Source of the DNA: JACVRW01 sp963808775
Lineage (GTDB): Bacteria; Actinomycetota; Thermoleophilia; Solirubrobacterales; Thermoleophilaceae
DNA length: 64,000 nt
Assembly: GCA_963808775.1 (NCBI GenBank)
Contig: CAWEGR010000004.1
Span: 659,779 to 723,778 of the forward strand
Reading direction: 5' to 3'
Part shown: piece after piece, positions 42,944 through 51,312 of the stretch
Layout of the letters: each line of letters begins with the position of its first letter
Numbering within the stretch: the first letter of the stretch is position 1
The notes under the pieces: model-generated
Seen by the model: the letters and a program-made list of their open reading frames with translations, nothing else
What the model was told of the DNA's origin: nothing
Databases searched by the model: none
Program-made: the position numbers and the translations under genes

Positions 42944-43187
42944 AGCGGCAACTCCTTCGAGCTAGGTGAAACGGACAGCGGGGCGAGGCGGAACGGGCGA
43001 CAAAGCGCGACCGACCAATATAGCAGAGCGAGACGCGCCCCCGCAAGGGGCGGTTGCCGAGGGTTGTGCCGGCTCGGCGCGGCCATCACGGACCCCGTCC
43101 CGAGGCGCCCGGATATGTGCGGACGCGGCTCTCTTTGAAGGACGGCTACGGCTATAGGCCGGCTGAAAGAGTAGCGCGTCCTCCGGC

Positions 43188-44906
43188 TCAGCGAACGGTC
43201 GCGGCGTGTCCGCCGCCGCGGCGCTCGGGCTCCGCGGCCGCGAGCAGCCGGCCGTCCGGCAGGAACTCGATGGCGGTGACGGCGCCGATCTCGCCCTGCG
43301 GCGCGAACTCGTGCCCGTACTGCGTGTGGAGCAGCTGGCCCTCGGTCGAGGCGATGAAGGCGGGCTCGGCGGTGGCGGCCGCGGTGTTCCGCTGGACGGC
43401 TCGCGGCCGTGCGATCGCCTCGGGCAGGCTCTGGCCGAGGTCGAGACGCTCGAGCATGACCTGCAGCACGGTCCCGGGAATCGTCGAGCCGCCCGGCGAC
43501 CCCATGGCGAGCAGCGGCTCGCCCTCGCGCGTGACGATCGTCGGGCTGATCGAGCTGCGCGGCCGCTTGCGGGCGTCCGCGCGGTTCGGGTGGGTCAGCG
43601 AGTCGTAGTTGAAGTCGGTCAGCTCGTTGTTGAGCAGGAAGCCGTAGCCCGGGACGACGATGCCGTTGCCGCCCGTGGACTCGATCGTGAACGTGTAGGA
43701 CACGACCGTGCCGTGCCGGTCCGCGACCGTGAGGTGGGTGGTCGACTGGAACGGCTGGAAGCTCGTCGGGTCGCCCGGCGGCACGGGGCTCGTGGCGGCG
43801 TGCTCGGGATTGATGAGCGCGCGGCGCTCGGCGGCGTACTCGTCGGACAGCAGGCCCGCGAGCGGGACGTCGAAGAACTCCGGGTCGGCCAGGTATGCGT
43901 TGCGGTCGGCGAACGAGTAGCGGCTCGCCTCGAGCATCAGGTGGAGCGCCCGCACGCGGTCGGCGGCCGAGAGCTCGTAGCCCTCGAGGATGTTGAGCGC
44001 CTCGCCGACGGTCGAGCCGCCGCTCGAGGGCGGGCCCATGCCGTAGACGTCGAGGCCGCGGTAGCCGATGTGGGTCGGCTCGCGCTCGATCGCCTCGTAC
44101 TCGCGCAGGTCCGAGCGGCGCATGAGGCCGGGGCGCCAGACGTGGTCGGCGTCGTCCGCGACCGGCGGGCGGCGGGCGGCCCGGACGATCGCGCGGGCCA
44201 GCTCGCCGCGGTAGAAGGCGCGGGCGCCCTCGCGCGCGAGGAGCCTGTAGGTGCCGGCGAGGTCGGGGTTGCGCAGGACGTGGCCCACGTCACGCGGCGT
44301 GCCGTCCTCGTCGAGGTAGATCTCCTCGGTGGCGGGCGCGTCGTCGAACCACGGGACGGCGGGCTCGGTCTGGGAGACGAAGGTGGGATCGACCTCGAAG
44401 CCGTTCTCGGCCACGCGGATGCCCGGGCGCAGCGCCCGGTCGAGCGTCCAGCTGCCGTACCGGCGCAGCGCCCGCTGCCAGCCCGCGACGGTGCCCGGGA
44501 CGCCCGCGGAGAGCCCGCTCCAGCGCGCGTCGTTGAAGGGCAGCGGTACGTCGTTCTCGAGGAACGAGTCGGGCCGCATGTCGGCGGGCGACTCCTCGCG
44601 CGAGTCGATCGTCGTGATCTCGCCGTCGGGGGTGCGGATGACCATGAAGCCGCCCCCGCCGATGCCGCACGAGTACGGCTCGGTGACGCCGAGGACGGCC
44701 GCGGCGGCCACGGCGGCGTCGACGGCGTTGCCGCCCCTGCGCAGCGTCTCGATCGCGGCCTCCGTGCCGAGCACGTCGACGGTCGCGGCGGCGCCGCGGG
44801 TGCCGGTGGCCGTGGCCTGCTTCCCGGTTCCCTGCGCGAGCGCGATCTGCGGGTCGAACAGGACGACGGCAACGAGGGCAATGAGGAGCAGGCGCGCCAG
44901 GATCAT
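43188..44906 (-). CDS. ggt: Gamma-glutamyltransferase (glutathione hydrolase)
   Basis: 572 aa, exported by an N-terminal signal peptide (about 1-26). Cleaves gamma-glutamyl bonds of glutathione and related peptides; made as a precursor that self-cleaves. The catalytic Thr starts the small subunit in Ser-Thr-Thr-His-Leu-Thr-Val-Ala-Asp. The Gly-Gly-Asn-Ala-Val-Asp-Ala-Ala-Val-Ala and Pro-Ser-Ser-Gly-Gly-Ser-Thr motifs are present. It lies on the same strand between rplL and rpoB, an unusual place, but the terminator after rplL suggests separate transcription. Confidence 0.94.
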   Translation of the reverse strand: MILARLLLIALVAVVLFDPQIALAQGTGKQATATGTRGAAATVDVLGTEAAIETLRRGGNAVDAAVAAAAVLGVTEPYSCGIGGGGFMVIRTPDGEITTIDSREESPADMRPDSFLENDVPLPFNDARWSGLSAGVPGTVAGWQRALRRYGSWTLDRALRPGIRVAENGFEVDPTFVSQTEPAVPWFDDAPATEEIYLDEDGTPRDVGHVLRNPDLAGTYRLLAREGARAFYRGELARAIVRAARRPPVADDADHVWRPGLMRRSDLREYEAIEREPTHIGYRGLDVYGMGPPSSGGSTVGEALNILEGYELSAADRVRALHLMLEASRYSFADRNAYLADPEFFDVPLAGLLSDEYAAERRALINPEHAATSPVPPGDPTSFQPFQSTTHLTVADRHGTVVSYTFTIESTGGNGIVVPGYGFLLNNELTDFNYDSLTHPNRADARKRPRSSISPTIVTREGEPLLAMGSPGGSTIPGTVLQVMLERLDLGQSLPEAIARPRAVQRNTAAATAEPAFIASTEGQLLHTQYGHEFAPQGEIGAVTAIEFLPDGRLLAAAEPERRGGGHAATVR

Positions 44907-44970
44907 GCGCCCCGAATACCCGGTGCCACGAGTTTGTCGCCCATAGAGCCCGACAAAGTCGTGGCACCCA

Positions 44971-44997
44971 ACGAAAAGGGCCGCCTCGCGGCGGCCC
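44971..44997 (-). terminator. Intrinsic terminator after rplL
   Basis: Perfect 8-bp GGGCCGCC/GGCGGCCC stem with a GCGA (GNRA) tetraloop read on the minus strand, followed by CTTTTCG. It lies nine bases after the rplL stop and before ggt, so it should end the rplJL transcript. Confidence 0.8.
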
Positions 44998-45005
44998 CCC
45001 TTCTG

Positions 45006-45389
45006 CTACTTCAGCTCGACGCTCGCGCCGGCCTCCTCGAGCTCGCCCTTGAGCTTCTCGCCCTCCTCGCGGTCGACGCCCTCCTTGACCGGCTTGGGGG
45101 CCTCGTCCACGAGGGCCTTGGCCTCCTTGAGGCCCAGGCCGGTGGCGGCGCGGACGACCTTGATCACCTGGATCTTCTTCTCGCCGGCGCCCGTCAGCAC
45201 GACGTCGACGGTGCTCGACTCCTCCTCGGCGGCGGCGCCGTCGCCGCCCGCTCCGGCGGCTGCCGGGGCGGCCGCGGCGACCGCTGTCGCGGAAACGCCG
45301 AACTCCTCCTCGAGCGCCTTGATGAGCTCAGAGAGCTCGAGTACGGACATCTTCTTGATCTCTTCGATCAGCTCAGTGGCAGTGGCCAT
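45006..45389 (-). CDS. rplL: 50S ribosomal protein L7/L12
   Basis: 127 aa, with dimerising N-terminal helices, an Ala/Gly hinge (about 40-52) and the factor-binding C-terminal domain Lys-Ile-Gln-Val-Ile-Lys-Val-Val-Arg and Gly-Leu-Gly-Leu-Lys-Glu-Ala-Lys-Ala-Leu-Val. It forms the ribosomal stalk on L10. GGAGGGCC precedes the ATG directly after the corrected rplJ stop. Confidence 0.97.
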   Translation of the reverse strand: MATATELIEEIKKMSVLELSELIKALEEEFGVSATAVAAAAPAAAGAGGDGAAAEEESSTVDVVLTGAGEKKIQVIKVVRAATGLGLKEAKALVDEAPKPVKEGVDREEGEKLKGELEEAGASVELK

Positions 45390-45401
45390 TTCGGGCCCTC
45401 C

Positions 45402-46054
45402 TTATTGCTCGTCGCCCTCGGAGGGCGTGTCAGTTGCATCGGTCTCGTCGGCGGCGGGAGCCTCGTCGTCGGCCGCGGAGCTTCGTCCTCGGCCTCCGCG
45501 TCAGCCTCCGCGGGAGCTCCGCCCACCGGAACCATCTCGCCGTCCGCGATCTGCTTCAGCTGGATCGCGAAGCCGGCGATCAGCGCGTTCAGGCCACGCA
45601 CGAGGCCGGTGATCGGCGAAGCGATCACGCCCACGAGCTGGCTGTGCAGGACGTCGCGCGCGGGGAGCCGCGACAGCGCGCCGATCTCCTCGGCGCTGAG
45701 CGGCTCGCCGTTCATGATCCCGCCCTTGAAGGCGAGCAGCTCGAACTGCTTGTTGAAGTCGGCGAGCGCCTTCGCGGCCAGGGCCACGTCGCCGCCGTCC
45801 GAGCCCACGAACGTGAACGCGGTCGGCCCCTCGAGGATCTCCTTGAGGGAGTCGGCGCCCGCCTGGTCCGCGGCCCGCTCGGTCAGGGTGTTCTTGACCA
45901 CGCGGAAGCGCGCACCCGCCTCGGTCAGCTTCGTGCGGAGCTCGGCGGCCTGCGGCACGGAGATCCCGCGGTAGTCGACGGCGAAGACCGCCTCCGACTC
46001 CTGGATCTGCGTGGCGACCTCCTCGATCACCGCTGCTTTCTGGTCTCTGTTCAT
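45402..46054 (-). CDS. rplJ: 50S ribosomal protein L10 (apparent -1 frameshift in the C-terminal tail)
   Basis: About 217 aa after restoring one apparent missing base near 45479. The core has Met-Asn-Arg-Asp-Gln-Lys-Ala and Phe-Ala-Val-Asp-Tyr-Arg-Gly-Ile-Ser, and the stalk-base helix is intact. The corrected tail is rich in Ala, Asp, Glu and Thr and ends Ser-Glu-Gly-Asp-Glu-Gln with a stop at 45402, just before the rplL ribosome-binding site. Uncorrected, the tail becomes Arg/Pro/Thr-rich and runs into rplL, which is implausible. Confidence 0.94.
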
Positions 46055-46070
46055 CTTGTCCTTTGGACGG

Positions 46071-46095
46071 AAAGAGCCCGCACGCAGGCGGGCTC
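46071..46095 (-). promoter_or_regulatory. Hairpin in the rplJL leader (L10 leader-like attenuator)
   Basis: Perfect 8-bp stem GAGCCCGC/GCGGGCTC with a 6-base loop, followed on the minus strand by TTTCCG. It sits in the 137-base gap between rplA and rplJ, where most bacteria have an L10-binding leader with an attenuator. It probably sets the ratio of rplKA to rplJL expression. Confidence 0.55.
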
Positions 46096-46191
46096 ACGGA
46101 CGGCCATGGGACACAGGCCGGGCTTCGCGGGCTCCACCTGCCCCGGACTTACGTGCGCGCCGGGGGTCTCGGGCAGGAACGCTTTCTACGG

Positions 46192-46917
46192 TCAGGCTAC
46201 CGCGGCCTGATCCTCCACGAGGTCGCGGCTGCGGGACGGGTCGACCTTCACGCCCGGGCCCATGCTGGTCGTGAGCACGACGGAGTGCAGGTAGCGGCCC
46301 TTGGCGGCCGCCGGCTTCGCGCGCATGATCTCCTCGATCAGCGCGGCGTAGTTCTCGAGCAGCACGTTCTCGTCGAAGGAGAGCTTGCCGATCGGCAGGT
46401 GCACGATCGCGTGACGGTCGGTGCGGTACTCGATCTTGCCGGCCTTCGACTCTGACACGGCCTTCGCGATGTCCATCGTCACGGTGCCGACCTTCGGGTT
46501 CGGCATCTTGCCCTGCGGGCCGAGCACGCGGCCGAGGCGGCCGACCACCGGCATCATGTCCGGCGTCGCGATCGCGACGTCGAAGTCGGTGAAGCCCTCC
46601 TCGTCGACACGCTTGGCGAGATCCTCGGCGCCGACGAAGTCGGCACCCGCCTCCTCCGCCTCGCGGGCCTTGTCGCCCTTGGCGAAGACCGCGACGGTCA
46701 TCTCCTTGCCGAGGCCGTGCGGCAGCGAGATCGTGCCGCGCAGCTGCTGGTCGGCGTGGCGCACGTTGAGGCCGGTGCGGATGTGCACCTCGACGGTCTC
46801 GTCGAACTTCGTCGCGCCGAACCCCTTGATCAGCTTGACCGCCTCCACGGGCGGGTACTGCTGCTCGCGGTCGATCGTCTCGAGCGCCTGGCGATAGCGC
46901 TTCCCGTGCTTCGGCAT
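46192..46917 (-). CDS. rplA: 50S ribosomal protein L1
   Basis: L1, 241 aa, with Met-Pro-Lys-His-Gly-Lys-Arg-Tyr and the conserved Gly-Arg-Leu-Gly-Arg-Val-Leu-Gly-Pro-Gln-Gly-Lys-Met-Pro-Asn-Pro-Lys. It forms the mobile stalk by the E site. It starts two bases after rplK. Confidence 0.97.
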   Translation of the reverse strand: MPKHGKRYRQALETIDREQQYPPVEAVKLIKGFGATKFDETVEVHIRTGLNVRHADQQLRGTISLPHGLGKEMTVAVFAKGDKAREAEEAGADFVGAEDLAKRVDEEGFTDFDVAIATPDMMPVVGRLGRVLGPQGKMPNPKVGTVTMDIAKAVSESKAGKIEYRTDRHAIVHLPIGKLSFDENVLLENYAALIEEIMRAKPAAAKGRYLHSVVLTTSMGPGVKVDPSRSRDLVEDQAAVA

Positions 46918-46919
46918 CG

Positions 46920-47342
46920 CTACCTCACATCCACGCCCATCGAGCGCGCGGTGCCCTCGATGATCTTGGACGCGCCGTCCAGGTCGTTCGCGTTGAGGTC
47001 CTGCATCTTCTGCTCGGCGATCTTGCGGACCTGGGCCTTCGTGATCGTGCCGACCTTGTTGCGGTTCGGCTCGCCCGAGCCCTTGTCGAGCCCGATCGCC
47101 TGCTTGATGAGGACGGCGGCCGGCGGCGTCTTCGTGATGAAGGTGAACGAGCGGTCCTCGAAGACCGTGATCTCGACCGGGATGATCGTCCCGTTCTCCT
47201 GCTGGGTCTGCGCGTTGAACGACTTGCAGAACTCCATGATGTTCACGCCGTGCTGACCGAGCGCGGGACCGACAGGCGGGGCAGGGTTCGCCTGCCCGCC
47301 GGGGACCTGGAGCTTGATGAGTGTCAGAACCTTCTTGGCCAT
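46920..47342 (-). CDS. rplK: 50S ribosomal protein L11
   Basis: L11, 140 aa. Pro-Ala-Pro-Pro-Val-Gly-Pro-Ala-Leu-Gly-Gln-His-Gly-Val-Asn near residue 21 is the thiostrepton/factor-binding region. L11 is also needed for RelA-type stringent signalling. It overlaps the nusG stop by one base. Confidence 0.97.
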   Translation of the reverse strand: MAKKVLTLIKLQVPGGQANPAPPVGPALGQHGVNIMEFCKSFNAQTQQENGTIIPVEITVFEDRSFTFITKTPPAAVLIKQAIGLDKGSGEPNRNKVGTITKAQVRKIAEQKMQDLNANDLDGASKIIEGTARSMGVDVR

Positions 47343-47863
47343 CAGATCTTCTTCACCTGGTCGAAGCCGACCTCGACAGGGGTCTCGCGCCCGAAGATCG
47401 AGACGAGAACCTTGAGCTTAGACGCGTCCTCGTTGATCTCCGAGATCTCGCCGGAGAAGTCGGACAGAGGACCGGACACCACCTTGACAGACTCGCCGAT
47501 CGAGAACTGCGCGCGCGTGCGCGGGCGCTCGGCCGTCTCGCGGTGGAGCAGGCGGTCGACCTCGCCCTGGTTCAGCGGGACCGGGTTGTTCGACGCTCCG
47601 ACGAACCCCGTGACGCCCGGGGTGTTCTTGACGAGCGACCACGAGTCGTCGGTCAGGTTCATGTTCACGAGCAGGTAGCCGGGCATCGTCCGCTGCTCCT
47701 TCGTCTGCTTCTGCCCGTCCTTCAGCTCCTGGACCTGCTCGGTCGGGATGACGATCTGGCGGATGTTGTTCTCCTGGCCGAGCGAGATGCGGCGATGCTC
47801 AAGGTTCTGCTTGACCTTGTTCTCGTGACCGGAGTAGGTGTTTACGGCGTACCAGCGGAACAT
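47342..47863 (-). CDS. nusG: Transcription termination/antitermination factor NusG
   Basis: 173 aa. The NGN domain has Trp-Tyr-Ala-Val-Asn-Thr-Tyr-Ser-Gly-His-Glu and Met-Pro-Gly-Tyr-Leu-Leu-Val-Asn-Met. The C-terminal KOW domain has Val-Lys-Val-Val-Ser-Gly-Pro-Leu-Ser-Asp-Phe. It links RNA polymerase with Rho or with S10 of the leading ribosome. It follows secE by 11 bases. Confidence 0.97.
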   Translation of the reverse strand: MFRWYAVNTYSGHENKVKQNLEHRRISLGQENNIRQIVIPTEQVQELKDGQKQTKEQRTMPGYLLVNMNLTDDSWSLVKNTPGVTGFVGASNNPVPLNQGEVDRLLHRETAERPRTRAQFSIGESVKVVSGPLSDFSGEISEINEDASKLKVLVSIFGRETPVEVGFDQVKKI

Positions 47864-47874
47864 GCGAAAGCCTT

Positions 47875-48519
47875 CTAGAGGATTGCCTTGACTAGTTCAG
47901 AGAAGATCGCGTCCAGGAGGCCCAGGTAGCCGCCCGCGATCAGGACGAAGCCGAGCACAACACCGGTGAGCGTGATCATCGCCTGGCGGTTAGGCCACTG
48001 GACACGCTGCAACTCGGCCCAGACTGCGATCAGGAACTGTATTACGCGCGGGCGGTGCTTGTGGCGCTCGGCCTCTCCGCCGCCCCGGCGACCGCGTACC
48101 TCGAAGCCCGCCTCACCCTGCCCGGCGAGCTCCCGCTCGAACTCGAGCTCCTCCTTGATCTCCTCGTCCGTCAGGTGGTCGTCGGCGCCGACCTCCCAGT
48201 CCTCGATCTCCACCATCGCCTCGGCCTCGGAGTGCGGCGTGTCGCGCGTGGCGAGGTCGTCCTCGAGCACCGTGTCCGAGCGGCCCTCGTTCTCCGGCGG
48301 AGCTCCCGTCTGGATTCCCGGGCTGACGCCGGGCACGTCGAGGAAGCGCTCGCGGGTCGAGTCCTCGGCCTCGGGGGCCTCGGCCTCGGGGGCGTCGGGC
48401 TCGGGCGGCGCGGCCTCGGGCTCTGCGGCATCGGGCCGCTCGCCCCCGCCCTGGGAGGCGAGCCGCTTGGCACGGCGCTCGGCCTGGCGCTGCTTCGCGC
48501 GTTGACGGTCCCTCGCCAC
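47875..48519 (-). CDS. secE: Preprotein translocase subunit SecE with a long cytoplasmic N-terminal region
   Basis: 214 aa, whereas single-helix SecE proteins are usually 60-120. The C-terminal 65 residues are canonical: Arg-Val-Ile-Gln-Phe-Leu, Ala-Glu-Leu-Gln-Arg-Val-Gln-Trp-Pro-Asn-Arg and one membrane helix. Before it lie about 145 residues, basic at the very start (Arg/Gln/Lys), then Pro/Glu/Ala-rich, then acidic, then a Gly/Arg patch; probably disordered. SecE clamps SecY. Position between rpmG and nusG is conserved. Confidence 0.94.
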   Translation of the reverse strand: MARDRQRAKQRQAERRAKRLASQGGGERPDAAEPEAAPPEPDAPEAEAPEAEDSTRERFLDVPGVSPGIQTGAPPENEGRSDTVLEDDLATRDTPHSEAEAMVEIEDWEVGADDHLTDEEIKEELEFERELAGQGEAGFEVRGRRGGGEAERHKHRPRVIQFLIAVWAELQRVQWPNRQAMITLTGVVLGFVLIAGGYLGLLDAIFSELVKAIL

Positions 48520-48523
48520 GGAT

Positions 48524-48688
48524 CTAGCGGGTTTCCTTGTGCGGCGTGTGCTTGCCGCACCAACGGCAGTACTTGCGGAACTCGATCCGGTCCGGATGGT
48601 TCCGCTTGGACTTCTCGGTCTGATAGTTACGCCGCTTGCACTCCTCGCACGCGAGGGTTACGGCGATTCGAACGTCTCCGCGAGCCAT
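48524..48688 (-). CDS. rpmG: 50S ribosomal protein L33 (zinc-binding form)
   Basis: 54 aa from the ATG at 48688 (Met-Ala-Arg-Gly-Asp-Val-Arg). Cys-Glu-Glu-Cys and Cys-Arg-Trp-Cys give the zinc ribbon of the C+ form. It ends Thr-Pro-His-Lys-Glu-Thr-Arg. It is the first protein gene of the rpmG-secE-nusG-rplK series. Confidence 0.95.
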   Translation of the reverse strand: MARGDVRIAVTLACEECKRRNYQTEKSKRNHPDRIEFRKYCRWCGKHTPHKETR

Positions 48689-48788
48689 GGCTCCTGGGAA
48701 AAGTAGGCGTGAGCGGCCGGGGGCACACAAACGACCGCGGCCGGCCGCGAGGTCGGCGGTGAGTCTAGCGTGCGAGACTCAGCCTCGG

Positions 48789-49172
48789 ATGGACTCGCAC
48801 TCCTCCGAGCTCGACGTCGTCGAGCGTGCCTGGGCTGCCTACGAAACCGGCGGCCCGCTGGCCTCGCTGGAGGTCGTGATCGCCCACGCGCACGAGGACA
48901 TCGAGGCACGCCCCTACTCGGGCGAGGGGGCGGTGCTGCGCGGCGCCGCCGAGGTCAGGGCGTTCTTCGAGAGCGCCCTGGCGGAGGGCACGGAGATACG
49001 CGCGCGCGTGAGGAGCGTCGAGCCCTCGCCCGACGACCCCCACACGATCATCAGCCTCGGCGCGATCCGCGTGGTGCACCCGGACGGCTCGTTCGCCGAG
49101 ACCCAGCTGCGCTGGTACCACCATTTCCGGGACGGGCGGATCGACCTGATGGCGTGGGAGCCGCGGGGGTAG
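48789..49172 (+). CDS. SnoaL/NTF2-like protein
   Basis: 127 aa, alpha+beta cone fold of the SnoaL-like/nuclear transport factor 2 superfamily. It begins with a helix (Val-Val-Glu-Arg-Ala-Trp-Ala-Ala-Tyr), has His-Glu-Asp-Ile-Glu-Ala-Arg-Pro, and a last strand His-His-Phe-Arg-Asp-Gly-Arg-Ile. Members range from ketosteroid-isomerase-like enzymes to binding proteins; no specific function can be assigned. It is divergent from rpmG and convergent with the two tRNAs. Confidence 0.75.
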   Translation: MDSHSSELDVVERAWAAYETGGPLASLEVVIAHAHEDIEARPYSGEGAVLRGAAEVRAFFESALAEGTEIRARVRSVEPSPDDPHTIISLGAIRVVHPDGSFAETQLRWYHHFRDGRIDLMAWEPRG

Positions 49173-49205
49173 GGCGCTCAGGCGGGCGCGGATCCTGCGA
49201 GCCGA

Positions 49206-49278
49206 AGCCGACGAGGGGACTCGAACCCCTGACCCCCTCCTTACCATGGAGGTGCTCTACCAGCTGAGCTACGTCGGC
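49206..49278 (-). tRNA. trnT: tRNA-Thr (anticodon GGT)
   Basis: 73-nt cloverleaf. Acceptor stem GCCGACG/CGTCGGC, D arm with AGCTCAGCTGGTAGAGC, anticodon stem CCTCC/GGAGG around loop ATGGTAA, T arm with GGTTCGAGTCC. No encoded CCA. Reads ACC and ACU. Confidence 0.95.
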
Positions 49279-49289
49279 GGGTGTGTCAA

Positions 49290-49371
49290 TGGGGGGAGCA
49301 GGATTCGAACCTGCGTAGGCAGTGCCAAGCGGTTTACAGCGCATCTCCTTTGGCCGCTCGGACATCCCCCC
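49290..49371 (-). tRNA. trnY: tRNA-Tyr (anticodon GTA), anticodon stem imperfect as read
   Basis: 82-nt class II tRNA with long variable arm. Acceptor GGGGGGA/TCCCCCC, D arm TCCGAGCGGCCAAAGGA, loop CTGTAAA with anticodon GTA, T arm GGTTCGAATCC. The anticodon stem ATGCG/CCGCT pairs poorly, but removing or adding a single base restores at least four pairs. It is therefore probably another consensus error rather than a pseudogene. No encoded CCA. Confidence 0.9.
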
Positions 49372-49467
49372 GGCGGTCAACAAGCGGATTGTAGAGCCGC
49401 CTGATCCGCGTCGCCGGGCGGGAATGGAGATGCAGGTCGCCCTGCTCGCGCGGAGACGCATCGTTCG

Positions 49468-50067
49468 GTGAAGATGGGCCGGGTGCAGGTTCGCCCCCTC
49501 ACCCGAGCCGACCAGCGCGCCGCCGCCCGCGTCCTCACGGACGCCCTCGTCGACGACCCGGGCTGGCTCGCCGTCGGGCCCGACCGGCGCGCCCTGCGGG
49601 AGCGGATCGTGCTCCGCTTCCATCACGAGTCGCTGCGGGTCACCGAGCGCCACGGCGGGCCGATCCTCGGCGCGTTCGACCAGGACGAGCTCGTCGGCGT
49701 GGCCGTCAACTTCGCCGCCGGCCTCCACCCGCCGCCCTGGCACACCACCCTGCGCTTCGTCCCGGGCTTCCTCCCCGCCGGGCCGGCCGCGATCGCCCGG
49801 GCGCTTCGGACGATCGCGGTGCAGGAGAGGGGCCACCCCGACTTCGAGCACGTCTACGTCGCCTTCCTCGGCGTCGCGCCCTCCCACCAGCGCCGCGGCA
49901 TCGGCCGCGCGCTGCTCGCGCGCGTGTTCGAGGAGGCCGAGGCGCCCGTGTTCCTCGACACCGCTAACCCGGCGAACGTCCCCTACTACGCGAGCGTCGG
50001 CTTCGAGGAGACCGGTCGCGCCGCCATGCCGCGCGGCGCGACCCTCTATTTCATGACGCGTCTCTGA
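49468..50067 (+). CDS. GNAT-family N-acetyltransferase
   Basis: 199 aa. GNAT motif A is clear: Leu-Gly-Val-Ala-Pro-Ser-His-Gln-Arg-Arg-Gly-Ile-Gly-Arg-Ala-Leu-Leu near residue 132, which binds the acetyl-CoA pyrophosphate. Motif B-like Leu-Asp-Thr-Ala-Asn-Pro-Ala-Asn-Val-Pro-Tyr-Tyr follows. The substrate is unknown. GTG at 49468 or ATG at 49474 may be the start. It runs convergently into the sigma factor gene, overlapping its end by 17 bases. Confidence 0.85.
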   Translation: MKMGRVQVRPLTRADQRAAARVLTDALVDDPGWLAVGPDRRALRERIVLRFHHESLRVTERHGGPILGAFDQDELVGVAVNFAAGLHPPPWHTTLRFVPGFLPAGPAAIARALRTIAVQERGHPDFEHVYVAFLGVAPSHQRRGIGRALLARVFEEAEAPVFLDTANPANVPYYASVGFEETGRAAMPRGATLYFMTRL

Positions 50068-51167
50068 GCCGCTGCGCCTCGGGCAGGCCCTCGAGCTTCT
50101 TCAGCGTGTTGTTCTCGATCTGGCGGATCCGCTCGCGGGTGACCCCGAACGCCCGGCCGACCTCCTCGAGCGTGCGCGCCTTCTCGCCGGACAGCCCGTA
50201 GCGCATCTCGATCACCTCGCGCTCGCGGCGCGGCAGGGCGTCGAGCGCCCTGCGCACGTTCTCGCGGCGCAGGTTCTCGGAGGCGAGCTCGAAGGGGGAC
50301 TCGGCAGAGTCGTCCTCGACGAAGTCGCCGAGCTCGGAGTCCTCCTCCTCGCCGATCGGCTTCTCGAGCGAGATCGGAAGCTGGGCGATGCGCAGGATGT
50401 CCTTCACCTCGCGCGCCGTCCACTGGAGCTCGCGAGCGATCTCCTCAGGGGTCGGCTCGCGGCCGTACTCCTGCACGAGCTGGCGCTCGACGTGCACGAC
50501 CTTGTTGAGCTTCTCGACCATGTGGACCGGGATGCGGATCGTGCGCGCCTTGTCCGCGATCGCGCGCGTGACCGCCTGGCGGATCCACCAGGTGGCGTAG
50601 GTCGAGAACTTGAAGCCGCGCCGGTAGTCGAACTTCTCGACCGCCCGGATCAATCCGAGCGAGCCCTCCTGGATCAGGTCGAGGAACGACAAGCCCACGC
50701 CCCAGGTAGCCCTTCGCGATCGAGACCACGAGGCGGAGGTTCGCCTCGACCATCTGCTGCTTCGCGATCATGTCGCCGCGCTCGATGCGCCGGGCGAGGG
50801 TCACCTCCTGCTCGGCGGTCAGGAGCTCGACGCGCCCGATCGAGCGCAGGTAGAGCCGCAGCGAGTCGAGGCTCGGCTCGACCGTGAGGTCGATCTCGGG
50901 CTTCTTCGGCACCACCACCGGCACGGCCGGCTGATGCGCCTCCTCGGCGGCCACGATCTCAACGCCGCCGTCCAGCAGGTGCGCGCGAAACTCCGTCACC
51001 TGCTCCTTCGTGACCTCGACCTCCTCGAGGCAGGCAGCGATCTCCTCGAACGTCAGGAAGCCGCGCTCACGTCCTTCGGTCGCCAGGGCCCGCAGCTCCT
51101 CGACGTCGAGGAAATGCGATTCCGCGGGCTCTTCCAGCAGCGCGGTTCCATCATGCTTCTCGGTCAA
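50051..51167 (-). CDS. rpoD: Primary RNA polymerase sigma factor, RpoD/SigA type (apparent +1 frameshift)
   Basis: About 371 aa after removing one apparent extra base near 50692. Region 1.1-like N-terminus with Gly-Phe-Leu-Thr-Phe-Glu-Glu-Ile; region 1.2 Asp-Ser-Leu-Arg-Leu-Tyr-Leu-Arg-Ser-Ile-Gly; region 2 Ala-Asn-Leu-Arg-Leu-Val-Val-Ser-Ile-Ala-Lys then Leu-Ile-Gln-Glu-Gly and Phe-Ser-Thr-Tyr-Ala-Thr-Trp-Trp-Ile-Arg-Gln-Ala; region 4 with Val-Thr-Arg-Glu-Arg-Ile-Arg-Gln-Ile-Glu. The break falls in region 2 between two perfectly conserved halves of an essential protein, which argues for a sequencing error. Start is TTG at 51167 behind AGGAG. Confidence 0.9.
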
Positions 51168-51194
51168 CCCCTCGCTCCTTCAGATGGCCGATCC

Positions 51195-51216
51195 CCCCGC
51201 CCAGTCAGACGCGGGG
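51195..51216. repeat. Hairpin in the sigma-factor leader
   Basis: CCCCGC and GCGGGG with a 10-base loop, about 28 bases ahead of the TTG start of the sigma gene. A structured leader or protein site is possible. Nothing else distinct is seen in the 183-bp divergent gap besides the folE2 promoter candidate. Confidence 0.3.
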
Positions 51217-51312
51217 TTCTTCCAATGTCAGGTTTTGCGCGTTCGCGGAGAGCCGCGAGGGGCTGAGCTCACTGGGCCAGTGGCGTGCAGCCGCGGCCAG
51301 TGTACATGTGCT

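Noticed and set aside
50051..51167. Programmed ribosomal frameshifting in the sigma factor gene, FolE2 or L15
   Set aside because: No shared slippery heptamer, stop codon or downstream structure; shifts occur in both directions and in many unrelated genes, which fits sequencing error better.
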